Assembly: GCA_945879625.1 (NCBI GenBank)
Contig: CAMCVA010000012.1
Coordinates: forward strand, 1-64,000
Direction of reading: 5' to 3'
Source of the DNA: Flavobacterium psychrophilum
GTDB taxonomy: Bacteria > Bacteroidota > Bacteroidia > Flavobacteriales > Flavobacteriaceae
DNA length: 64,000 nt
Shown: in pieces, positions 38,304 to 46,800 of the stretch
How the letters are laid out: every line of letters begins with the position of its first letter
Numbering within the stretch: position 1 is the first letter of the stretch
Translations under genes and position numbers: made by a program
The notes under the pieces: model-generated
What the model was told of the DNA's origin: nothing
The model's database searches: none
What the model saw: only the letters and a program-made list of their open reading frames with translations

Positions 38304-38341
38304 AACTTATAACTCATAACCAATAACTTATAACTCATAAC
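38304..38341 (+). repeat. 17-bp direct repeats in the atpD-atpC spacer
   Basis: AACTTATAACTCATAAC occurs at 38304-38320 and again at 38325-38341, a 21-base period. The nearby TTATGAGTT (38288-38296) is the inverse complement of part of it, so a hairpin can also form just before the atpC start. Confidence 0.85.
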
Positions 38342-38349
38342 TAAGAAAC

Positions 38350-38631
38350 ATGTTTTTAGAAATAGTATCACCCGAAGCCAAATTGTTCCAAGGCGAAGTT
38401 ACTTCGGTTTCCTTGCCCGGCGTAGACGGAAGTTTCCAGCTGTTAAACCAACACGCGCCCATCGTTTCTACCCTCAAAGAAGGAAACGTAAAAATCACGG
38501 CAGCTCAATTTCAGTTCAACAAAGAAAGCGAAGGCAAATTTGCCAAAATCAACGAGCAAAATTTCAGCTTGGCGATCAGTTCGGGAACCATCGAAATGAA
38601 AGACAATAAAGTAATTGTCTTGGTTGACTAA
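38350..38631 (+). CDS. atpC: F1 ATP synthase subunit epsilon (short form)
   Basis: A 93-residue epsilon subunit containing only the N-terminal beta-sandwich: MFLEIVSPEAKLFQGEV, VSLPGVDGSFQLLNQHAPIV and a final IEMKDNKVIVLVD. Typical bacterial epsilon subunits have about 135 residues, with two C-terminal helices that inhibit ATP hydrolysis; these are absent. The stop is clean and a terminator follows, so this is a naturally short form. The beta-sandwich is the part that joins the rotor. Confidence 0.93.
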   Translation: MFLEIVSPEAKLFQGEVTSVSLPGVDGSFQLLNQHAPIVSTLKEGNVKITAAQFQFNKESEGKFAKINEQNFSLAISSGTIEMKDNKVIVLVD

Positions 38632-38652
38632 TTTCTTCCTCACATAAAAAAT

Positions 38653-38674
38653 ACGCCCAGCACTTGTTGGGCGT
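38653..38674 (+). terminator. Terminator of atpDC
   Basis: ACGCCCA at 38653-38659 pairs with TGGGCGT at 38668-38674 (extendable by a G-T and a C-G pair), followed by a long T run, 21 bases after the atpC stop. Confidence 0.85.
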
Positions 38675-38680
38675 TTTTTT

Positions 38681-38763
38681 TTGCGGAAGCTTTTCCGGCT
38701 TTCTGTTCCTATCTTTTTCCTGGAACGCCCAGGAAAAAGGATATCCACGGCAATCCGGGCTAG
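38681..38763. repeat. Candidate interspersed palindromic element between atpC and bioF
   Basis: A GC-richer block in an AT-rich gap. Its centre is an 11-base perfect hairpin, CTTTTTCCTGG (38713-38723) with CCAGGAAAAAG (38729-38739). The flanks TTCCGGCTTTC and CAATCCGGGCTAG are partly inverse-complementary. It resembles short non-coding repeats I associate with Flavobacteriaceae intergenic regions; only one copy is in this window. Confidence 0.45.
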
Positions 38764-38798
38764 AAATAATATTTCCATCAGCTTTGGTTTGAATTCGG

Positions 38799-38806
38799 TA
38801 AATTTG
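38799..38806 (+). promoter_or_regulatory. Candidate -10 element of bioF, very close to the start codon
   Basis: TAAATTTG matches TAnnTTTG and ends 4 bases before the bioF ATG. If used, the transcript would be nearly leaderless. No -33 TTG at the normal distance. Confidence 0.4.
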
Positions 38807-38810
38807 CCTC

Positions 38811-39971
38811 ATGAAACTTCCAAAATCTCTATCTGATAAACTGCAACAGCGCGCACAACAACACGCCTTACGTGCACTGTCGGCGCCCAAAACCGGTGTA
38901 GATTTTGCTTCCAACGATTATATAGGATTTTCCACCAATGCTCAACTTTTTACCGACACACACCAATTCTTAGTCGATCAAGGCTATACACAAAATGGCG
39001 CCACGGGCTCGCGTTTGCTCACGGGAAATCATGCATTATATGCCCTCGCCGAGCAAAAAATTGCCCAGTTTCATCAGGCCGAATCGGCTTTGTTGTTCAA
39101 TTCGGGTTACGATGCCAATGTTGGTTTTTTTAGTGCCGTGCCTCAAAAAGGCGATTTTATTTTATATGATGAATTGTGCCATGCCTCCATCCGCGACGGC
39201 ATCCGATTGTCCCACGCCAAATCTTACAAATTTCAGCACAACGACACCGAAGATCTAGATCGATTACTTTCCAAATTCCAAATTCCAACCGATAACGGAC
39301 AACGGATAACGGTTTACATCATAACAGAGTCGGTCTTTTCTATGGACGGCGATACTCCTCCGCTGGAAGAACTGGTAAAATTAGCAGAAAAACACCAAGC
39401 CTATTTGGTGGTAGACGAAGCCCATGCGCTCGGTGTTTTTGGAAATCAAGGCCAAGGATTGGCACAGCAATTGCAACTACAAGACAAAATCTTTGCTAGA
39501 CTGGTTACCTTTGGCAAAGGCTTGGGTTGTCACGGCGCAGCCATTTTGGGTAGCACCGATTTGCAGCAGTATTTGGTCAATTTTGCCCGAAGTTTCATCT
39601 ACACCACCGGACTTTCTCCCCATGCTGTAGCCACCATTTACCAAGCCTATCAATTGCTTTCTCAATCGCCCATAGAGCTAGAAAAGTTGCGCGATAACAT
39701 TCAATTTTTTAATCAAGAAAAAGCACAAGTTGGACTCAAACCGTTGTTTGTATACAGCAAATCGGCCATTCAATCGGCCATTATCCCGGGGAATCAAAAG
39801 GTGAAAAGCATCGCCAATCAACTTCAAAATAATGGGTTTGACGTGCGTGCGATCCTTTCGCCCACCGTGCCCGAGGGCCAAGAGCGGTTGCGGTTTTGCT
39901 TGCACGCCTACAACACGCCAAGCGAAATCAAAGCCGTATTGCAGCAGTTGAGTCATTTGGTTTTTGAATAG
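38811..39971 (+). CDS. bioF: 8-amino-7-oxononanoate synthase-like enzyme
   Basis: A 386-residue PLP enzyme of the alpha-oxoamine synthase family; BioF joins pimeloyl-thioester and alanine in the first ring-assembly step of biotin synthesis. Marks: VDFASNDYIGFS, TGSRLLTGNHALYALAEQKIA, LLFNSGYDANVGFF, ILYDELCHASIRDGIRLS, VVDEAHALGVFG, and PLP-lysine K236 in TFGKGLGCHGAAIL. The clustering with bioD and bioA makes BioF much more likely than a sphingolipid or aminoketone relative. First gene of the biotin operon. Confidence 0.95.
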   Translation: MKLPKSLSDKLQQRAQQHALRALSAPKTGVDFASNDYIGFSTNAQLFTDTHQFLVDQGYTQNGATGSRLLTGNHALYALAEQKIAQFHQAESALLFNSGYDANVGFFSAVPQKGDFILYDELCHASIRDGIRLSHAKSYKFQHNDTEDLDRLLSKFQIPTDNGQRITVYIITESVFSMDGDTPPLEELVKLAEKHQAYLVVDEAHALGVFGNQGQGLAQQLQLQDKIFARLVTFGKGLGCHGAAILGSTDLQQYLVNFARSFIYTTGLSPHAVATIYQAYQLLSQSPIELEKLRDNIQFFNQEKAQVGLKPLFVYSKSAIQSAIIPGNQKVKSIANQLQNNGFDVRAILSPTVPEGQERLRFCLHAYNTPSEIKAVLQQLSHLVFE

Positions 39972-40023
39972 GGTATTTTTTTATCTTTTGATGTGTACTT
40001 TTATATCCGCATAACAATTAATC

Positions 40024-40680
40024 ATGGCATCAAAACAACGTAAACTATTTGTAACCGGCATCGGCACCGACGTGGGCAAAACCATTGCTTCGGCCATACT
40101 CGTTGAGGCCTTGCAAGCCGATTACTGGAAACCCATACAAGCCGGCGATTTGGATCATTCGGATAGTAGTAAAATAAAATTCCTAATTTCATCCCGAGAC
40201 TTCGGGACCAATCCCGAGACTTCGGGACCAATTTTAGAGAACAGTTACAAACTGAATACACCGGCCAGTCCACATTATGCGGCCCAATTGGATGGCATTG
40301 CAATTGATCTTAACCAAATTAAAGAACCCAAAACCAGCAATCATATGGTGATTGAGGGCGCTGGCGGATTATTGGTTCCGCTCAACGATACCGCTTTTAT
40401 TATCGATTTAATCCAAAAAGACTACGAAGTCATCTTGGTTTCCCGGCATTATTTGGGAAGCATCAACCACAGCTTATTGAGTTTGGAAGCCCTAAAAAGC
40501 AGAAATATACCCTGTGCCGGCATCATTTTTTCGGGCGACGAAAACCAAGCAACCGAATCCATAATTCTCGCCAAATCGGGCGTGAAATTCCTCGGCCGAA
40601 TTGAAAATGAACCCTATTTTGACGCCAATGTAATTGCCTACTATGCAGATAAATTTAAAGAGGCGCTCACCAGTATGTAG
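40024..40680 (+). CDS. bioD: Dethiobiotin synthetase, with a repeat-derived insertion
   Basis: A 218-residue ATP-dependent carboxylase closing the ureido ring of dethiobiotin. P-loop FVTGIGTDVGKTIAS is at residues 9-23, then YWKPIQAGD, NTPASPHYAA, and MVIEGAGGLLVPLND. About residues 56-69 (SSRDFGTNPETSGP) are encoded by two copies of a 20-base palindromic repeat at 40191-40230. The same dimer recurs after the stop. The insert lies in a loop before the conserved SYKLNTPASPH stretch and does not break any motif, so the enzyme is probably active. Confidence 0.93.
   Translation: MASKQRKLFVTGIGTDVGKTIASAILVEALQADYWKPIQAGDLDHSDSSKIKFLISSRDFGTNPETSGPILENSYKLNTPASPHYAAQLDGIAIDLNQIKEPKTSNHMVIEGAGGLLVPLNDTAFIIDLIQKDYEVILVSRHYLGSINHSLLSLEALKSRNIPCAGIIFSGDENQATESIILAKSGVKFLGRIENEPYFDANVIAYYADKFKEALTSM
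40191..40230 (+). repeat. Palindromic 20-bp repeat, two tandem copies inside bioD
   Basis: The unit ATCCCGAGACTTCGGGACCA occurs at 40191-40210 and 40211-40230. Each contains the hairpin TCCCGA-GACT-TCGGGA. The copies are read in two different frames within the bioD open frame. Confidence 0.95.
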
Positions 40681-40685
40681 TTTTT

Positions 40686-40725
40686 ATCCCGAGACTTCGG
40701 GACCAATCCCGAGACTTCGGGACAA
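40686..40725 (+). repeat. Palindromic 20-bp repeat, two tandem copies after bioD
   Basis: The same dimer as inside bioD, at 40686-40705 and 40706-40725, differing only at one base near the end of the second copy (CAA for CCA). It occupies half of the gap between bioD and bioA and could fold as a hairpin in the mRNA. Confidence 0.95.
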
Positions 40726-40760
40726 AAATCAAAAATAAAAAATCAACAATCGCTAATCCC

Positions 40761-42038
40761 ATGACCCTTTCCCAACGCGACCAGCAACACAATTGGCATC
40801 CCTACACCCAACACAAAACGAGTTTGCCGGCGGCGGCAATTGTGAAAGGCGAAGGCGCCTTATTGTGGGACGAAGAAGGCAAGGAATACATTGATGCCAT
40901 TGCTTCCTGGTGGGTGAATCCCTATGGGCACAGCAACCGCTACTTGGCCGATGCCATATATAAGCAACTCACCACCTTAGAACATGTGTTGTTTGGGGGA
41001 TTTACGCATGAACCTGCCGTAGTCTTGTCAGAGAAATTGATGCGAATTCTACCGTCCAATCAAGCCAAATTGTTTTATTCCGATAACGGCTCCACAGCTG
41101 TAGAGGTAGCCATCAAAGTGGCGTTGCAATTTCATTACAACCAAGGCAACCCGAAAAAGAAAATTTTGGCTTTCGAAAATGCCTTTCACGGCGATACCTT
41201 TGCAGCCATGGCAGCCAGTGGGATTTCGTTTTTTACTGAAGCCTTTCAAGGTTCTTTGCTCGAAGTGGTGCGCGTGCCCTTGCCCACAGCAGCAAACCAA
41301 ACGGAGGCATATGCACTTTTTGAAAAGCAGGTACAAACCGGCGAATTTGCCGCTTTTATCTTTGAACCCTTAGTGCAAGGTGCAGCCGGCATGCTTATGT
41401 ATGAAGCCACTGTCTTGGATCGTTATTTGAGTTTATGTAAACAACATCAATTGCTGACTATCGCCGATGAGGTCATGACAGGCTTCGGAAAAACCGGCCG
41501 AAATTTTGCTTGCGATTACCTGAGTCAACAGCCCGATATGCTGTGTTTGTCTAAAGCCTTGACCGGCGGCACTATTCCCATGGCGATTACCTCATTTACG
41601 CAAGAACTTTTTGATGCGTTTTATAGTGAGGACACCAACAAAGCTTTGTTTCATGGGCATACGTTTACTGCAAATCCTACGGGTTGTGCGGCGGCAATTG
41701 CCAGTTTGGAATTGTTGGAATCAGCTGAGATTCAGCAGCAAATACAACAAATTAATCAACAGCATTTGGCGTTTCAGCAACGAATTGCAACTCATCCCCG
41801 AGTAAAAACTACACGAGTTTTGGGCGTAATTTTTGCTTTAGAAGTTAAAACCGAAAGTGATCAAGCCTATTATGGTGCGTTGCGCAATAAGTTGTATGCC
41901 TATTTTTTGGCCAATGGCGTTATTTTGCGACCTGTTGGCGCCACAATTTACATTTTACCGCCCTATGTGATTACGCCGCAACAGCTGCAAAAAATTTACC
42001 AAGTTATTGAAGCTGCGTTGGTTGAAGTACTGGAGTAA
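40761..42038 (+). CDS. bioA: Adenosylmethionine-8-amino-7-oxononanoate aminotransferase
   Basis: A 425-residue class III aminotransferase making 7,8-diaminononanoate, using S-adenosylmethionine as amino donor. Marks: HNWHPYTQHKTSLPA (Tyr of the SAM/KAPA pocket), DAIASWWVNPYGHSN, VLFGGFTHEPAV, KLFYSDNGSTAVEVAIK, IADEVMTGFGKTG and PLP-lysine K265 in LCLSKALTGG, followed by HGHTFTANPTGCAAA. These stretches distinguish BioA from other class III members. It lies 80 bases after bioD, a gap holding the repeat dimer. Confidence 0.97.
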   Translation: MTLSQRDQQHNWHPYTQHKTSLPAAAIVKGEGALLWDEEGKEYIDAIASWWVNPYGHSNRYLADAIYKQLTTLEHVLFGGFTHEPAVVLSEKLMRILPSNQAKLFYSDNGSTAVEVAIKVALQFHYNQGNPKKKILAFENAFHGDTFAAMAASGISFFTEAFQGSLLEVVRVPLPTAANQTEAYALFEKQVQTGEFAAFIFEPLVQGAAGMLMYEATVLDRYLSLCKQHQLLTIADEVMTGFGKTGRNFACDYLSQQPDMLCLSKALTGGTIPMAITSFTQELFDAFYSEDTNKALFHGHTFTANPTGCAAAIASLELLESAEIQQQIQQINQQHLAFQQRIATHPRVKTTRVLGVIFALEVKTESDQAYYGALRNKLYAYFLANGVILRPVGATIYILPPYVITPQQLQKIYQVIEAALVEVLE

Positions 42039-42102
42039 CGTATTCTAATTTTTTATTTCGGCTACGTCCAAAACTTTGCGACCTTTGCCACAAATAGTTC
42101 CT

Positions 42103-43260
42103 GTGCACACACCTGTTTCCATTACCGCTCTCGCTTCTGTTTCTCCTTTGGGGCATCTTCCCGAAGAAATCTGGCAAGCCTATCTTTCGCCCAAACACCA
42201 CCTCACAGTAGCTGATTTTGGCGCCAGAAAAGCGTATGCGGGTTTTTTGAAGTCAGCAACTCAATTGTGGGTAACTCAACTGCGCGAAGAAAATCCACAG
42301 TATAAATTGCTAGACAAATCGGTAATCAATGCGCTAGCTGTTGGGCGACAAGCAGTGCAAAACGCGCAATGGAATTCGGCCCATTCATTTGGCGTAAATT
42401 TTGGATCGTCACGGGGAGCAACTTCCTTGTTTGAAAATTACTATGCTGATTTTTTACAAAATAAATCAGCCCATACCTTGAGTTCGCCCACCACAACTTT
42501 AGGAAACATATCTTCTTGGATTGCCCAAGATTTGCAAACCCAAGGTCCCGAAATATCCCATTCGATTACCTGTTCAACCGGTTTTCATGCACTACTCAAC
42601 GGGATTGCTTGGTTGCGTGCTGGCATGGCCAATCAATTTTTAATTGGAGCCAGTGAAGCACCACTCACCGAGTTTACAGTGGCACAAATGCAGGCTATGA
42701 AAATATACGCGCGCGAAAATCAGGAGTATCCTTGCCGTGCGATGGATTTAGCCAAAACAACCAACTCGATGGTCTTGGGCGAAGGTGCTGTGGCCTGTTG
42801 TTTGGAATTGGGTATAAAACCCCATGCATTGGCGGTTATTGAAGGCATAGGCTACGCTACCGAATTGCTGGCGCACAATGTATCGATTACAGCTGAAGCC
42901 GATTGTTTTCAAAAATCCATGCAAATGGCCATGCAAGGGCATGATTCCCAATCGATAGATGCGATTATTATGCATGCGCCAGGAACTCTTAAAGGCGATA
43001 GTGCAGAATTCAAGGCTGTACAAAAAGTATTTGGCACTCAACTTCCTTTGCTCACCTCAAATAAGTGGAAAATTGGCCATAGCCTGGGCGCTTCGGGTTT
43101 ACTGAGTTTGGAGTTGGCGGTAATGATGCTAGAACAACAGCTGTTTGTGCCGGTTCCGTATTTGCCAGTAAACAATACAGCTAAACCGCTCCAGAAAATC
43201 TTGATCAATGCGGTAGGTTTTGGCGGCAACGCCGTGAGTATTTTGGTAGGTAAACCTTAG
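42103..43260 (+). CDS. Beta-ketoacyl synthase family protein in the biotin cluster
   Basis: About 385 residues of a thiolase-fold condensing enzyme related to FabF/FabB. The Cys-His-His triad is intact: C157 in SITCSTGFHALLNG, H291 in IIMHAPGTLKGD and H326 in KWKIGHSLGASG, with the family lysine at KWK. No ATG is available at the N-terminus. The frame opens with TTG at 42076; I prefer the GTG at 42103 (VHTPVSITALASVSPLG), since the condensing-enzyme fold begins there and a GACCTTTG block just upstream resembles a -10 region. Its place after bioA suggests it helps build the pimeloyl chain or a related acyl group. The stop overlaps the recX stop on the other strand. Confidence 0.8.
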   Translation: MHTPVSITALASVSPLGHLPEEIWQAYLSPKHHLTVADFGARKAYAGFLKSATQLWVTQLREENPQYKLLDKSVINALAVGRQAVQNAQWNSAHSFGVNFGSSRGATSLFENYYADFLQNKSAHTLSSPTTTLGNISSWIAQDLQTQGPEISHSITCSTGFHALLNGIAWLRAGMANQFLIGASEAPLTEFTVAQMQAMKIYARENQEYPCRAMDLAKTTNSMVLGEGAVACCLELGIKPHALAVIEGIGYATELLAHNVSITAEADCFQKSMQMAMQGHDSQSIDAIIMHAPGTLKGDSAEFKAVQKVFGTQLPLLTSNKWKIGHSLGASGLLSLELAVMMLEQQLFVPVPYLPVNNTAKPLQKILINAVGFGGNAVSILVGKP

Positions 43261-43736
43261 TTTTGCTTTTCTAATTCGATTGCTTTTTCATAAATCCAAT
43301 CGCTTTCCCAGCCTTTGCGCAGGAAATAATCACAAAATTTCTTTCGTTTTTTCAGGCTGTTTCTTTCCGACAACGATGCCCAAAACCGCAAGGTAATTTG
43401 CTCAAAGGTGTTTGCGTATTCGTGCTCGGGTATTTCTTTGAGGCCTTTGTTTATGAGATAGCTCGATATCTTTCGCTGTTTCAATTCTTGGCTTATTCTG
43501 TTTTTCCCCCAATTTTTTTGGTGAAATTTACTGATGGCAAACAAACAAGCAAACCGCTCTTCGTTCAAGTAATTTTGGGCAATTAAGTGTGCAATGGCTT
43601 CGGCTATTTCGTGACTGCTTAGTTTGAAGCTGTAGAGTTTGGCTTCCACTTCTTGGTGACAACGTTCCTGATAGGCACAAAAGTGTTCTGTTTTGCGCAG
43701 CGCTTCTTTATAGGAAATTGGGGGTGTTGAATTCAA
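43257..43736 (-). CDS. recX: Regulatory protein RecX
   Basis: A 159-residue alpha-helical protein of the RecX family, which binds RecA filaments and limits recombination. Three-helix repeats are visible: EALRKTEHFCAYQERCHQEVE, AIAHLIAQNYLNEERFACLFA, and WGKNRISQELKQRKISSYLI with the family Lys/Arg pattern. Length is typical. No recA is in the window. It converges with the ketoacyl synthase gene, the two stop codons overlapping by a few bases, with no terminator between. Confidence 0.92.
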   Translation of the reverse strand: MNSTPPISYKEALRKTEHFCAYQERCHQEVEAKLYSFKLSSHEIAEAIAHLIAQNYLNEERFACLFAISKFHQKNWGKNRISQELKQRKISSYLINKGLKEIPEHEYANTFEQITLRFWASLSERNSLKKRKKFCDYFLRKGWESDWIYEKAIELEKQN

Positions 43737-43800
43737 AATAGGGAGGTTGATTGTTTGTAATAAAATAACATAAAAGTACTGAATTAGCCCAAATTAACTT

Positions 43801-43808
43801 TATTTTTG
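43801..43808 (+). promoter_or_regulatory. Candidate -10 element of the 1875-residue T9SS gene
   Basis: TATTTTTG matches TAnnTTTG, 45 bases before the ATG at 43853. No -33 TTG at 17-21 bases. Confidence 0.45.
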
Positions 43809-43852
43809 TTTGCCCCAATTCGATTAACACAAAGACACCCGAATACCTGTAC

Positions 43853-46800
43853 ATGAAACTCAAATTTTTCGAAGTTTTTTTGCTGTTATGCATCACGACT
43901 GGTGGCTATGCGCAATTGTTGCAATGGAATACCTATGGCAATACGGGTACAGAACTCACAGAACCCAGTGTTTTTAATAATACAAATATAACAACGGCTG
44001 ATCTTACCTTTGGAGCTGGAATTGTACCTGCAGGAAATGGGTTACGTTTTGGAGGCACCAGTTGGTTTGACACTGGAAATACTGTGGCAGGAAGTACGAT
44101 TACTGAAGCCATTGCCGGAAATAATTACATACAATTTGTAGTCACGCCCAATTTTAATTATGCATTCACGCCCACTTCCTTTGTATTCAGTTGGGGCCGT
44201 TCGAGCACAGGACCACTTAATGTTGCCTTGCGCTCATCTGTTGATGGCTATACTGCAAATTTGGGCGCGCTTACCGCACTAACTTCTTTAAGCAACGGAA
44301 ACACCATAACTATAACAGGTTTAACCAATCTCAGTACCGCAACTACTTTTAGACTGTATGGCTATGGGGGAACGGGTACAGCCGGAACTGGTGGATTTGA
44401 CATGGCCAACGGAACGCTTTCTCCCGGAATTGTCAATGCACAATTAAACGGAACTACCCAAAGTTTAGGCCCAGTCTCTGTTACCTCTGGCGATTGGAAT
44501 GTGGCAAGTACGTGGTCAACCAATGCGGTTCCAACGGCTACCGACAATGTGATTATTTCGCTGGGCCATACCGTATATACCAATACAGCGTTAACCCGCA
44601 CCGGAACCACCAAAGTATATGGCGCCTTTGAATTGCGCAACGGAGGATTCGCTTCGGGGACTGATTTTACTTATATGAATACCACAGCAGCCTTGAATTT
44701 CAATACTTCAGCTGTGTATGGAGTGGTCAACAACCATGTCTATTGGCCTGTAGCCAATGGACCAAATAACGTGGCTGTCTTAGCAGGAGGAATATCCTTA
44801 ACCTCGGCCAATCGCACAGTAGGAGGTACATTTTCTACAGCTGCTGGGGTTAGTTTGACCACATCTACACTAACGTTAAATGGAATTTGCCGCATTGATG
44901 CAGCTGGATTTTTCAATACTGCTCCGCTTTATGGAGCAGCATCTACCTTGGTCTACAATGCTTCCGGACTGTATGGCCGCGGATTTGAGTGGAGCGCACT
45001 TGGCGTTGGAACAATTGGCACTACAGCCGGATATCCCAATGTGGTTCAAATTAGCAACAATACAACCTTAAATTACATCAATGGCGCGGCAGCTGGCGCA
45101 GTGGGAGCCAAAGCAATCGCTACCAATTTGATTATTGATTCCGGATCAGCTATGCACATGAATTTTGGCGCTGTTTCGGCGGGAGGAGCGTTGATACTGG
45201 GCGGAAATCTAAGTATTGCGGGCACCCTTACCTTGGGAGAGGCAAACGGAGACGATTTGAAATTGGCTGGAAATTTTAGCAATACGGGAACTTTTAACGG
45301 GAATAATCGCGCCGTGTTTTTCACTAAAACAGGTACACTAACGATTTCCTCTAGTTCTGCACTAACCATTCCTTATGTGGTGTTTCAGCCCAGCGTCGGA
45401 AATACACTAGTGCAATTACTGAGCAACCTAACGGTTTCGGCACCTTTGGGTGGAAATGCCATCAGTTTTAGCGCCACTTTAGACAGTTTTGACATCAACG
45501 GAAATTCACTTATAATTGGAACTCCGGGATTAACCAATACCATTTTTGGCACGGGAACTTTCAGAGGAAGCACTACTTCCAATCTTACTTTATTGGGAAC
45601 CGGTAGTATAGGTGCCTTAAAATTTAACACAACAACTCCTTTTTCTAATTTAGCCACGCTCACAATTAATAGGACTTCGGGTAATATTGCCGCAGTTATG
45701 GGATCAACCTTAACGATCAATTCAGCCTTGGTCTTGTCGAATGGAATTTTGGATGTTGGAAATAATATTTTGGCTCTTGGAACTGCTGCCAACATCAGCG
45801 GCGCATCGGCTACCAATTTTATCATCGCCGACAGTTCAGCGCCAACGCCATTGGCATCGGTCCGAAAATTTATCCCCGCAGCAGGCACCTATGCCTTTCC
45901 TATTGGTGACAACGCAGCTTCGGCGGACGGTATCCAATACGCACCGGTTTCCATAACGTTGACTGGTGGAACCTATTCTGGTTTAGGCTATGTTGCTTTT
46001 TCTGTAAATGACGTGAAAGATCCCGCTCTTGACGCTACTACCGACTACATTACCCGCTATTGGGAAATGAAACGCCCGCTTACGCTTAGCCCGGTGAGTT
46101 ATCAAATAAACTCAACCTATTACCCAACAGATGTGGTTGGGAATGAGTTGTTGTGTTTGTCCAATCAATGGAGTGGAAGCTTGTGGTACAATAACGGAGT
46201 GACTTCTCCAGCCAATACCCTCACGATTAATTGCACCCAATTGGTTGCTTCTACCCGAGTGACCAAAGGCTACCGAGATCCCGAAATAAATGTGACCCAA
46301 AGCGCAACTAATTACTTAAACACTTCGACCTATGCCTTTGCAAACACGGGTCTGGGAAATTTCACCGATGTGGTGTTTACCATTCAAAATTTAGGCCAAC
46401 AAAATTTGAATCTAACTGCTGCAACACTCATAGGCGCTGCAGAATTCACCATTCAATCTGTATATAGCAGCCCTGTTTTGGGCCCAACAGGAACGACGAC
46501 CTTCACCATTCGATTTTATCCGCTCACAGCAGGAACGTTTACCGCTTCGATTAGCATTCCAAACAATGATCCTTCGGGCACTGAAAATCCGTACGTAATC
46601 AATTTTACGGGAGTTGGATTTTGCGCAGCAGAAACGCTTACGGCTACACCCACCTCAGGTCCGGTAGGAACAGAAATTACCTTGACCAATTCGGCACCAT
46701 TTTTACCAAGTATTACCGCCGCTTTCAATACATTGGCCGCAGCAATTATTCCTGTATCGGGCGCGCAAATCAAAATTGTAGTACCCGTATCGGCAGTTAC

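Noticed and set aside
38304..38341. Short spaced repeats as a minimal CRISPR
   Set aside because: Only two AT-rich copies 4 bases apart, without spacers of normal size.
42103..43260. Ketoacyl synthase as the start of a polyketide or aryl-polyene cluster
   Set aside because: It is a lone condensing enzyme within the biotin genes; no carrier protein, ketoreductase, dehydratase or chain-length factor is nearby.
45385..45888. 167-codon minus-strand frame inside the 1875-residue T9SS gene
   Set aside because: Antisense to a Thr/Asn/Gly-rich coding region that leaves the opposite frame open; no start context or promoter.
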